From assembly GCF_025370755.1 (NCBI RefSeq), contig NZ_JAMXFC010000044.1:1-47037 (forward strand): a DNA stretch of 47,037 bases. The letters run 5' to 3'. Made by a program: the position numbers and the translations under genes. The DNA comes from Laspinema sp. D2d (GTDB lineage Bacteria; Cyanobacteriota; Cyanobacteriia; Cyanobacteriales; Laspinemataceae). Below, piece after piece: positions 18,935-26,829 of the stretch. Position 1 is the first letter of the stretch, and every line of letters begins with the position of its first letter. The notes under the pieces were generated by a model, which saw nothing but the letters and a program-made list of their open reading frames with translations, was not told where the DNA came from and made no database searches.

Positions 18935-19277
18935 GTGTCAGTCCAGCAATATCAGTAAAAATGGCGTGAAGAGAGGAAAACAGAACCATATATGTAAGGA
19001 TTGTGGTCGTCAATTTATCGATGTCTATTCTCCAACAGGGTATCCCGAAGAAGTTAAACGACACTGTTTACATCTCTATGTTGAAGGGAATGGGTTTCGA
19101 CGGATAGAAAGACTAACTGGAGTTTGTCATAACACGGTTATCAATTGGGTTAAAGCTGCGGCTAAGAGTTTACCACAAGACCCAGATTATGAAGAAATAC
19201 CTGAAGTTTCCCAAGTTGATGAATTACAGACTTATGTGGGTAAAAAAAACATAAAGTCTGGGTCTGGACCGCTGTAG
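18921..19277 (+). CDS. insA: IS1-family transposase, InsA-like N-terminal part
   Basis: This 118-residue ORF begins with a zinc-ribbon-like region (CPKC at residues 3-6 and CKDC at about 26-29). A helix-turn-helix follows (GFRRIERLTGVCHNTVINWVK), as in IS1 InsA. InsA binds the terminal repeats and, alone, usually represses transposition. The heptamer A AAA AAC at 19244-19250 is positioned so that a -1 slip enters the InsB frame (next codons CAT AAA GTC TGG), giving the InsAB' transposase. Without slippage the ORF ends about 27 nt later. The ORF begins 52 nt inside the left end, as expected for the family. Confidence 0.88.
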   Translation: MICPKCQSSNISKNGVKRGKQNHICKDCGRQFIDVYSPTGYPEEVKRHCLHLYVEGNGFRRIERLTGVCHNTVINWVKAAAKSLPQDPDYEEIPEVSQVDELQTYVGKKNIKSGSGPL

Positions 19278-19588
19278 AAAAAAGGTTTCCCGGTATTTTA
19301 GCTTTTGTGGTCGGGGATAGATCCAAAGAAACATTTAAACCGTTATGGAAAATTATTGGAGGTTGGGGGTGTTTCTTCTATGTAACGGATGGCTATGCAG
19401 TTTATCCTCAATTTATTGATGAACTTGACCATATAGTTAGCAAGCCCTCCATGACTCGGGTAGAAGGAGAAAACACGTGATTAAGACATTATCTAGCCCG
19501 TAAATACGAGAAAAACTTTATGTTATTCAAAATCTGTAGAAATGTTAACGATTTCTATCAGATTGCTTCTGTACTACCTGAAACATAG
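19250..19588 (+). pseudogene. insB: IS1-family transposase, InsB-like catalytic part with internal stop
   Basis: Reading in the -1 frame after the slippery site gives KVWVWTAVEKRFPGILAF, VVGDRSKETFKPLW and SKPSMTRVEGENT, characteristic of the IS1 DDE catalytic part. A TGA at 19478-19480 then interrupts the expected ENTRLRHYLAR motif, consistent with a CGA-to-TGA change. The frame continues with LRHYLARKYEKN and ends at TAG 19586-19588. The transposase is therefore truncated and probably inactive unless the stop is read through. Confidence 0.85.
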
Positions 19589-19634
19589 GACTATACCCCT
19601 CCCCAATTGAAGGAATTGAACCCTGTCCAATGGA

Positions 19635-19658
19635 ATCATACCATAGATGTGCAACGCC
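19635..19658 (+). repeat. IS1 right terminal inverted repeat
   Basis: This is the reverse complement of the left end with one mismatch. It is followed directly by the second target copy ACGAGATT at 19659-19666. The host gene frame resumes at 19667. Confidence 0.95.
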
Positions 19659-19777
19659 ACGAGATTTTCTTCTCTCTTATGGCTGGTACATCATTGAATG
19701 ATAGCTTGATGTTTACGGTATCCGATGGCATCGGTGGGGTGTTGGGGGCTACAAGCTTTAATGTCAATGTGATCTAG

Positions 19778-20159
19778 AGGCGTTATCTCTGATCGCCTCC
19801 CCAAGTTCTCTATCCCTAACTCACCTATCCTACAATAAAACTGCGATCGCCCTCTATATTTATCACCGAGGCGATCGCATTTTTGTAACTCAAGCACCAT
19901 TCCGGGACGCTTCTAGTTAGTCTCACTTAACCGAGAAAACCAGACAGGGGACCATCGCCAGTCTGAGGCACTCCCCCTCAATCCAGAATCTAAATAGATA
20001 ACAATACGGATGACATGGGAGGAGGCGATCGCGCATAACTGAGAAAGTACGAGTCAGGGTTAGATTTTCATTCTTTCAGGGATGGAACCAGATCCGGGCG
20101 ATCGGCAACTTATTGACTAAAGCACACTTTTTCGAGTCAGGAAGGGCAACTCAAACACT
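19778..20159. other. Intergenic region between the two RTX genes
   Basis: This stretch of about 380 bases holds the terminator-like hairpin at 19842-19884, several HIP1-type motifs and the presumed promoter of the RTX/Calx-beta gene. I see no gene in it. Confidence 0.5.
19842..19884 (+). terminator. Terminator-like hairpin with T tract
   Basis: TGCGATCGCC (19842-19851) pairs with GGCGATCGCA (19870-19879), and a run of T follows at 19880-19884. It lies 65 nt after the ancestral stop codon of the RTX-cadherin gene, so it probably ended that transcript. The stem is built from two HIP1-type octamers. Confidence 0.65.
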
Positions 20160-23100
20160 ATGACAGTCATTCAAGGTACAGCGTTCGATGATAGCTTACT
20201 CGGAACCCAGGGCGATGATTTTATCTATGGGTGGCAAAGCAATGATGTTCTTGATGGTGCAGAAGGAGACGATATCCTTTACGGGGATGAAGGAAATGAT
20301 AGTCTCACGGGGGGGAATGGCAATGACTTACTCGCAGGGGGTCAAGGCAATGATGTCTTAGATGGTGGGGAAGGTAACGACATCCTCTATGGTGGAGAGG
20401 GGGATGATATTGTAATTGGAGGATTGGGAGGCGATCGCCTGTTTGGAGATGCTGGAATTGACCGATTTATCCTCGAATTCGGTGCTGATACCGTCACCGG
20501 AGGGAAAGATGGCGATATCTTCATCCTCTCACCCACCCTCGGGGGTCCAACTTTGGCAGAAGCAGCCATTATCAATGACTTTAGCACCCTGGAAGACTCA
20601 CTCGACCTAATGGGTGGACTCACCTTTGAAGGATTAAATGTTTTTCAAGGCACGGGAACCTATAGCAACGATACCATTATTCAAGACCGCAGCAATGGCC
20701 GCTACTTGGCAATTTTGCTGAATGTCCCAACTCCCAGTTTTGTTGACAACTTTATCCCAGAAACCCCGCCAGTAGCAGAAGCAGAAGCAGAAGCGCCAGC
20801 ACCAGAAACCCTCAGCGAACAACCCTACATCATCTTTGCCAGTCCGGCACTCATTAAACCATCGGGAAGTACCACACCGGGAAACACTACACCCCCGGGG
20901 AACACTACACCGCCAGGAAATACGCCACCAGATACTAATACGCCACCAGATACTAATACGCCACCAGATACTAATACGCCACCAGATACTAATACACCAC
21001 CAGATACTAATACACCACCAGATATTAATACACCACCAGATACTAATACGCCACCAGATACTAATACGCCACCAGATACTAATACGCCACCAGATACTAA
21101 TACACCACCTGCTGAATCTACTGCGGGTACTCTGGAATTTAGTGTCACCAACTTTTCTGTCAATGAAGATGGCAGCGCCGTGGTTAGCGTCACGGTACAG
21201 CGCACGGGAGGCAATACGGGGTCAGTTGGTGCTAGGGTTACATTGATTAATGGTACAGCAACTGCTCCGGGTGACTATAATAATGCTCCCTTAACAGTTA
21301 ACTTTGGTGATGGTGATACGACTTCCAAAATTATAACGATTCCCATCGTTGACGACGCTTTGATAGAAGGTACAGAAACGGTTAATTTAACCTTGGCTAG
21401 TCCTACGGGTGGAGCCAGTATTGGCGCGCAAAGTACCGCGACCCTAGAGATTTGGGATAATGAATTGCCTTCTCCTGGTATCCTGCAATTTAGTGCTGTC
21501 GATTTTTCAGTCAATGAGGATGGCACCCCCGTAGTGGCAGTGACAGTGACTCGCGGCGGTGGCAGCAAAGGAGCAGTTAGCGCTCAAATTATCCCCGTTG
21601 ATGGTACAGCGATCGCTCCTGATGATTATAGTAATGCTCCGGTTACCGTTAACTTTGCTGATGGTGACAATACACCAAAAACTGTCCCGATCGCCCTGGT
21701 CGATGATATCTTAGTGGAAGGAGACGAAACGGTTAATTTAAGTTTATTTAGTCCCACTGGCGGCGCAATATTGGGCAGTCAAAATACGGCAACTTTAACC
21801 CTTAACGATAACGAACAAGCAGCAGCGGTTCAATTTAGCAATTCTACTTATCTCGTGAGCGAAAATGGGGGAACTGCCACCATTACGGTGACCCGCAGCA
21901 ATGGCAATGGTATCGTTAGCATTGACTATGCCACCAGCCAGCCTACAACTGGAATTGCTGCTACTGCGGGATCTGATTATAGCGCCACCAGTGGCACTCT
22001 CACTTTTAATTCCGGAGAAACAACCAAAACCATTACTGTCCCCATTCTCGATGATACAGTAGTGGAACAGACGGAGACGGTACAGTTAACCCTGTCAAAT
22101 CCTACAGGTAGCGCACAATTGGGAACACAGGCAACCGCAACCTTAGAGATAGCTGACGATGAAGCGGGGATAATAGAATTCGCCAGTGCTACCTTTAGCG
22201 GTACAGAAGGCAATAGTGGCAGTCCGCTCAACAAAGGGGTTGCCACAGTCAAGCGATCGGGTGGCAGTGATGGCGCAGTCACCGTGCAGGTGGTGTTAGA
22301 CAATCCATCGGGGACGGCAACTGCACCGGATGATTATACTAATAATCTGCCCATTACCCTCAATTGGGCGGATGGGGATACGGCTGAAAAAGAAGTGACC
22401 CTCCCCATTGTTGAAGATGGGATCGATGAGTTCAATGAAACCATTAATCTCAAGTTGCTCGATGCCTCTGGCGGCGCAACTCTGGGAACGCAACAAACAG
22501 CGATTTATACCCTTGTTAATGACGATAGTAATCTCCCCACCGCTGCCAACTTAGTTGCACCCATCCTTACGGTAGGGGGCGGTGCAACCTATAATTTTAC
22601 AGTAGACTATGCTGATGATGTGGCAGTGGATATCAGTAGTTTAGATAGTTCCGATGTTGTCGTCACCGATCCCAATGGGGTTACAATTCCCGTAACTTTT
22701 GTCAGCGTCACCCCTACGGGCAACGGTACACCACGCACGGCGACTTATCAAATTGCTGCGCCGGGAGGCAGTTGGGATGCGGCAGATAATGGCAGTTATG
22801 CCGTCAATTTGGCGGCGACTCAAGTATTAGATAATACCGGCAATGCGGCAGCAGCGATTAATCTGGGGAGTTTTACCGTCAATGCACCGCCGATTGTACC
22901 TGTGGTGACAGTGGCAGCAAGTCAAGGAACCACCCTAGAAGATAGCGCTACGGCATTAGTTTACACCTTGACACGCACTGAAAGTATTAACACGCCGCTT
23001 TCCAGTCCGTTGACGGTTAATTATACGATTGGCGGAACAGCAACGACTGCCGATAGTGATTTTACCCCACCCAGTGTCACTGTTACGTTTGCTCCAAATT

Positions 23101-24914
23101 CTCCGACTGTGACAGTGAGTGTTACACCAACATCCGATCTAAAGATTGAAGCGGATGAAACTATTAATCTAACCCTAAATACCAATTCCGCTTACACCAT
23201 TGGCAGCGAAAACACTGCCATAGGAACTATTGAAAATGATGATACCGTAGAAGTTACGAATACCAATGACAGCGGTGCGGGATCGTTACGACAAGCAATG
23301 CTGGTCGCGAATGCAACGCCGGGACCCAATACTGTTACTTTCAACAACACGACTCCCCAAACCATAACGATTACTTCTGCGGCTCTACCTAATATCACCG
23401 ATCCCCTGACGATTAGCGGCCCTGGCGCACATCTGCTGACGATTAGTGGGAATAATGCTTACCGCGTTTTTACTGTCAACAGCGATGGCGTTACCGTAAA
23501 CTTCAAGGGTATTAAGATCGTTAACGGCAGATCTGACCAGGGTGGTGGCCTCTATCAAATTGGAAATAACACCGTAAATGTTATCAATAGTACAATTGCG
23601 GCAAATTTTAGCACAGATAATGGGGGTGGAATTAGTAGCTCTTCAGGGACACTAAATATTATAAATAGCACAATCTCAAGCAATACCACTGGCTCGGTTG
23701 GCGGGGGGATTTTTAGCAGCAGTGTGGTCAATATTATCAACAGTACAGTTTCAGGGAATTCGACGAATGGAGCGGGTTTTCCTCCGGGGGGTGGAGGTCT
23801 TTTTTTAATCGGTACTGGTTTCATTAAAAATACCACTTTTTCTAACAATACAACCACTGGATATGGGGGGGGCATATTCATTTTTCTTAACAGCACCTTA
23901 AATGTTACTAACAGTAGTATTATTAGGAACTTCTCAAGTGGAATCGGGAGCTTGGCAGGAGGAGGAATTATCTTGGATGGAACAGTAACAGTTAAAAATA
24001 CACTGATAGCAGAGAATAGCGCTTCTAATGGAGAGCGTGATGTTGAGTTTGGTGAGGGGAATTTTATTTCCCAAGGCTACAATTTGATTGGTAGTGTCGG
24101 CGGTAATAACTTTTCCAGCAATACCACAGGCGATCGCTATGGCGACCCTAATAATACTACCACACCCAACTCAGGGGCTACCGAGTCTTCTACGGCGATC
24201 AATCCAATGCTTGGCTCTCTCCAAGATAATGGCGGCCCGACTTTTACTCACGAAGTTCTCGCGGGCAGTCCAGCGCTAAATGCTGGGGATCCCAATACAA
24301 CGGGCCCAGATCAGCGCGGAATTTCGCGTAGTGGAGTACCGGATATTGGTGCGTTTGAAAGAAATTTAAACCTGCGTTTGGGAACTTCTGGAAATGATAC
24401 TCGGACAGGTCAGAGTAGCGGCAGCCCGTTTTTCTTTCCATCTGCCGAAATTTTTTTCGGGGGTTTAGGAAATGATACTTTGACAGGAAATGGTAACAAT
24501 GATACGTTTATGTATAGCAGTCCCGGTGAGGGGGTGGATACTATTACCGATTTTAATAGCGGTGACAAATTCCAGTTTACTGCTGCTAGTTTTGGGAATC
24601 TCAATGCCTCTAGTTTATCAGCAATTACAGTAAGTTCCGCAGCAGATGCGATCGCAACTCACGAGTTAATTATTATCAATACTCCTGGGGTGACAACGAA
24701 AGATTTAGCCAATACTGCTTTATCTAATCAAACCGGGACAGAAAGTGCCGGTGCAGGGGGTGCCGGTGGCGCAGTTTTCTTTGTCTATACCAATGGCTCG
24801 GGTCAGCGGGTCTTAGGTTACGATCCCGATGTGAATAGTACCGGGGGTGGTGCGTTCGATATCGCTAATTTGGGTGCTTATATCCCTGGGGTTGGCGAGT
24901 TTACGTTTGTGTAG
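20160..24914 (+). CDS. RTX / Calx-beta / beta-helix surface protein
   Basis: This 1,584-residue protein is probably secreted and calcium-binding. Domains in order: N-terminal RTX nonapeptides (1-110, GGEGNDILYG type); an extension shared with the gene at 15663; a TPPDTN linker (about 230-315); four Calx-beta domains (about 315-790, each ending in a VDD..VEG.ETV.L motif); an Ig-like region (DLSSLDSSDVVV-type, with GGSWDAADNGSYAVNL); a fifth Calx-beta; a right-handed parallel beta-helix (about 1040-1350, rich in NxTxxxN..GGG); the motif GSPALNAGDP...GAFE; and C-terminal RTX units (GGLGNDTLTGNGNNDTF). Type I secretion is the usual route for such proteins, but no exporter genes are in the window. 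It may act in adhesion, the sheath or gliding; that is inference. Confidence 0.92.
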   Translation: MTVIQGTAFDDSLLGTQGDDFIYGWQSNDVLDGAEGDDILYGDEGNDSLTGGNGNDLLAGGQGNDVLDGGEGNDILYGGEGDDIVIGGLGGDRLFGDAGIDRFILEFGADTVTGGKDGDIFILSPTLGGPTLAEAAIINDFSTLEDSLDLMGGLTFEGLNVFQGTGTYSNDTIIQDRSNGRYLAILLNVPTPSFVDNFIPETPPVAEAEAEAPAPETLSEQPYIIFASPALIKPSGSTTPGNTTPPGNTTPPGNTPPDTNTPPDTNTPPDTNTPPDTNTPPDTNTPPDINTPPDTNTPPDTNTPPDTNTPPDTNTPPAESTAGTLEFSVTNFSVNEDGSAVVSVTVQRTGGNTGSVGARVTLINGTATAPGDYNNAPLTVNFGDGDTTSKIITIPIVDDALIEGTETVNLTLASPTGGASIGAQSTATLEIWDNELPSPGILQFSAVDFSVNEDGTPVVAVTVTRGGGSKGAVSAQIIPVDGTAIAPDDYSNAPVTVNFADGDNTPKTVPIALVDDILVEGDETVNLSLFSPTGGAILGSQNTATLTLNDNEQAAAVQFSNSTYLVSENGGTATITVTRSNGNGIVSIDYATSQPTTGIAATAGSDYSATSGTLTFNSGETTKTITVPILDDTVVEQTETVQLTLSNPTGSAQLGTQATATLEIADDEAGIIEFASATFSGTEGNSGSPLNKGVATVKRSGGSDGAVTVQVVLDNPSGTATAPDDYTNNLPITLNWADGDTAEKEVTLPIVEDGIDEFNETINLKLLDASGGATLGTQQTAIYTLVNDDSNLPTAANLVAPILTVGGGATYNFTVDYADDVAVDISSLDSSDVVVTDPNGVTIPVTFVSVTPTGNGTPRTATYQIAAPGGSWDAADNGSYAVNLAATQVLDNTGNAAAAINLGSFTVNAPPIVPVVTVAASQGTTLEDSATALVYTLTRTESINTPLSSPLTVNYTIGGTATTADSDFTPPSVTVTFAPNSPTVTVSVTPTSDLKIEADETINLTLNTNSAYTIGSENTAIGTIENDDTVEVTNTNDSGAGSLRQAMLVANATPGPNTVTFNNTTPQTITITSAALPNITDPLTISGPGAHLLTISGNNAYRVFTVNSDGVTVNFKGIKIVNGRSDQGGGLYQIGNNTVNVINSTIAANFSTDNGGGISSSSGTLNIINSTISSNTTGSVGGGIFSSSVVNIINSTVSGNSTNGAGFPPGGGGLFLIGTGFIKNTTFSNNTTTGYGGGIFIFLNSTLNVTNSSIIRNFSSGIGSLAGGGIILDGTVTVKNTLIAENSASNGERDVEFGEGNFISQGYNLIGSVGGNNFSSNTTGDRYGDPNNTTTPNSGATESSTAINPMLGSLQDNGGPTFTHEVLAGSPALNAGDPNTTGPDQRGISRSGVPDIGAFERNLNLRLGTSGNDTRTGQSSGSPFFFPSAEIFFGGLGNDTLTGNGNNDTFMYSSPGEGVDTITDFNSGDKFQFTAASFGNLNASSLSAITVSSAADAIATHELIIINTPGVTTKDLANTALSNQTGTESAGAGGAGGAVFFVYTNGSGQRVLGYDPDVNSTGGGAFDIANLGAYIPGVGEFTFV
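20922..21101 (+). repeat. Ten 18-bp coding repeats (TPPDTN linker)
   Basis: Ten tandem copies of the 18-bp unit ACGCCACCAGATACTAAT encode TPPDTN; one copy carries Ile in place of Thr. Some units differ only at the silent third base of the Thr codon. They make a proline-rich spacer between the RTX part and the Calx-beta domains, matching the position of the different linker in the paralogue at 15663. Confidence 0.92.
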
Positions 24915-24924
24915 GTTTTAACGG

Positions 24925-25053
24925 GGACCAGGAGGCAGTTGGGATACCGCAGACAATGGCACTTATATTGTACTGTTACAACTCAATCAAGTCACGGATA
25001 CCAGTGGGAATGCCTTGCCCCGTGGGATTTTCGGCAGTTTTATCGCATCGTGA
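24925..25053 (+). pseudogene. Relic 3' end of another surface-protein gene
   Basis: Eleven bases after the RTX gene stop, 42 codons ending in TGA read GPGGSWDTADNGTYIVLLQL and on through VTDTSGNALPRG...GSFIAS. This matches the Ig-like segment inside the upstream gene (GGSWDAADNGSYAVNLAATQ ... DNTGNAAAAINLGSF). It has no start codon or signal. It is most likely the last part of a deleted paralogue or of an older, longer form of the upstream gene. Confidence 0.75.
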
Positions 25054-25111
25054 ATGCTCTAATTGATATCGGGTCCTCTGAGTATTTAGTCGGTTGAGTC
25101 AATTCAGGGAA

Positions 25112-25142
25112 TGGGAGAGGGTGGCGATCGCTTTCTCTCCCA
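25112..25142 (+). terminator. Hairpin downstream of the surface-protein genes
   Basis: TGGGAGAG (25112-25119) pairs with CTCTCCCA (25135-25142) around a loop containing GGCGATCGC. It lies about 60 nt after the relic and may terminate the RTX transcript. No T tract is present. Confidence 0.45.
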
Positions 25143-25307
25143 CTCTGGAAGCAGGCCAATAATTATCTAAAACTCGGCTAAAAGTCAAGCCATTGCACAT
25201 TAAATCTTAACCTAATTTTAGGGCAGAATTCGCCCTCTATCTCTTTGGCAGGGATTATCCTAACATGATGAAAGCGTAAGCTGTTGTTAGATAAATCGCA
25301 ATTCGTT

Positions 25308-26741
25308 ATGGCAACTGGCAATATCCCCGATTCCCCATCCGCCCCATATCCGGAAACCCTCAAGCCCAGAATTGACCTAGCAACCATGTTTCGCCTGGGT
25401 TTATTTCAAATGGGTCTAGGCATCATGTCCCTATTAACCCTAGGGGTAATTAACCGGGTAATGATTGAAGAGCTCAGAGTCCCAGCCTTAATTGCCGCCG
25501 GGGCGATCGCCATGCACCAGTTTGTTAGTCCAACTCGCATCTGGTTTGGTCAGATGTCGGACTCTAAACCCTTATGGGGTCATCATCGCAGCGGCTACGT
25601 TTGGATTGGTGCAGCCCTCTTTACCGCCATTTCCTTTATTGCCGTGCAAATTGTGTGGCAACTCGGCAGCAGTTTAGAGGCCACCGGCTGGAGTCCGACA
25701 ACCTACCTCTGGGCGGGAGTTCTGGCCCTAGCCTTCGGGATTTACGGTCTGGCCCTGAGTGCCAGTTCGACGCCCTTTGCGGCCCTCCTGGTGGATGTCT
25801 CTGATGAGGATAATCGGCCTAAATTGGTGAGTATCGTCTGGTCGATGCTGATGGTCGGCATTATCGTTGGGGCGATCGTCAGTAGTGGTTTACTCAAACA
25901 AATCACCCTAGATACCCCCATCGAACAGCTACAGGCATCGGTCAACCGTTTGTTTCTGATTGTTCCAGCAATTGTGCTCGTCCTCACGGGGATTGCCACT
26001 GTGGGAGTGGAGAAAAAATATTCCCGCTTTGGTACGCGGTCAAATAAGGGAGACCGAGACGACCAAATTGGCTTGGGTGAGGCCCTGCGCGTTTTGACCG
26101 CCAGTCGCCAAACGGGGATATTTTTCACCTTTTTGCTGGTGATGAGCATCAGTTTGTTCATGCAAGATGCTGTCATGGAACCCTACGGTGGGGAAGTCTT
26201 TGGAATGCCGATCGCAGAAACCACCCAACTGAATGCCTTCTTCGGAATGGGGACTCTGATTGGGATTGCATCCACAGGTTTTTTAGTCGTTCCGCGCCTG
26301 GGTAAGCAAAATACCACCAAATTAGGCTGTATTTGTGCTGCCGTCTGTTTGGGACTGATTATCATGGCTGGATTTACGGAAAAACCAGAAATGTTAATGG
26401 GGTCCCTTCTCTTATACGGTTTAGCATCAGGTATTATTACCACGGGTGCCATTAGTTTGATGCTGGATCTAACTGCCGCAGAAACTGCCGGAACCTTTAT
26501 CGGGGCCTGGGGATTAGCGCAGGCGATCGCCCGAGGACTGTCTACCCTTGCGGGTGGTGCGGTTTTGGATGTGGGGCGCTTGCTCTTTGGTGTACCCGTT
26601 TTGTCCTATGGTCTGGTGTTTGCCACCCAAGCTGTAGGGATGATTCTAGCAGTTGTCCTCCTGCGACGAGTCAATATTCACGAGTTCCGCGAGAATGCTA
26701 AAGATGCGATCGCGGCAGTGATGGCCGGTGAATTAGACTGA
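25308..26741 (+). CDS. PucC/BCD-family MFS protein (chlorophyll/light-harvesting related)
   Basis: This integral membrane protein of about 477 residues has roughly 12 hydrophobic segments. The N-terminal part (MFRLGLFQMGLGIMSLLTLG, NRVMIEELRVPA, then SPTRIWFGQMSD and HHRSGYVWIG) is characteristic of the PucC/LhaA/BCH2 subfamily of the major facilitator superfamily. These proteins support assembly of light-harvesting complexes in phototrophs, and cyanobacterial homologues have been linked to chlorophyll delivery. It is expected in the plasma or thylakoid membrane. The frame is open to 25284, but ATG 25308 (MATGNIPDS) gives the natural start. The substrate is not shown by sequence alone. Confidence 0.88.
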   Translation: MATGNIPDSPSAPYPETLKPRIDLATMFRLGLFQMGLGIMSLLTLGVINRVMIEELRVPALIAAGAIAMHQFVSPTRIWFGQMSDSKPLWGHHRSGYVWIGAALFTAISFIAVQIVWQLGSSLEATGWSPTTYLWAGVLALAFGIYGLALSASSTPFAALLVDVSDEDNRPKLVSIVWSMLMVGIIVGAIVSSGLLKQITLDTPIEQLQASVNRLFLIVPAIVLVLTGIATVGVEKKYSRFGTRSNKGDRDDQIGLGEALRVLTASRQTGIFFTFLLVMSISLFMQDAVMEPYGGEVFGMPIAETTQLNAFFGMGTLIGIASTGFLVVPRLGKQNTTKLGCICAAVCLGLIIMAGFTEKPEMLMGSLLLYGLASGIITTGAISLMLDLTAAETAGTFIGAWGLAQAIARGLSTLAGGAVLDVGRLLFGVPVLSYGLVFATQAVGMILAVVLLRRVNIHEFRENAKDAIAAVMAGELD

Positions 26742-26829
26742 AGCACCGGGGAATTCAAGCGCCTATCGCTCATTTCCCTGGATTCAATCGGCTATTAGCA
26801 ACTGAAAATTCGCAATTTATCAAAAACCA

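Larger units (their letters stand above)
18869..19658 (+). mobile_element. Complete IS1-family insertion sequence, 790 bp
   Basis: The element has 24-bp terminal inverted repeats (18869-18892 and 19635-19658) with one mismatch, sharing TTGCACATCTATGGTATGAT. It is flanked by an 8-bp target duplication ACGAGATT (18861-18868 and 19659-19666). IS1 elements typically make duplications of 8-9 bp. It carries an insA-like ORF and an overlapping insB-like frame joined by a canonical slippery heptamer. It inserted into the TolB-like repeat region of the RTX-cadherin gene. The insB frame has a premature TGA, so the copy is probably not autonomous. Confidence 0.95.
15663..19777 (+). pseudogene. RTX/cadherin-like/TolB-repeat surface protein gene, broken by frameshift and IS1
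   Basis: The ancestral gene can be reconstructed from 15663 to the TAG at 19775-19777. Order: N-terminal RTX calcium-binding nonapeptides, a Pro-rich linker of six GNQPDDTLP units, five cadherin-like repeats of about 100 residues, a cadherin/CSPG-like domain interrupted by five TolB-like 40-residue repeats, and a C-terminus MFTVSDGIGGVLGATS. Two lesions break it. The first is a one-base deletion at about 17259-17260, where GAT ACC CxT ACT has lost one base and shifts the frame. The second is an IS1-family element at 18869-19658. Removing the IS and one 8-bp target copy restores an unbroken frame across the site (DGTDDEI joined to FFSLMAGTS). The protein was presumably secreted and calcium-binding. 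The frameshift could be an assembly error; the IS insertion is not. Confidence 0.85.

Noticed and set aside
20922-21101. 18-bp repeats as a possible CRISPR or iteron array
   Set aside because: They are in frame in a long gene, have no spacers, and encode the TPPDTN linker.
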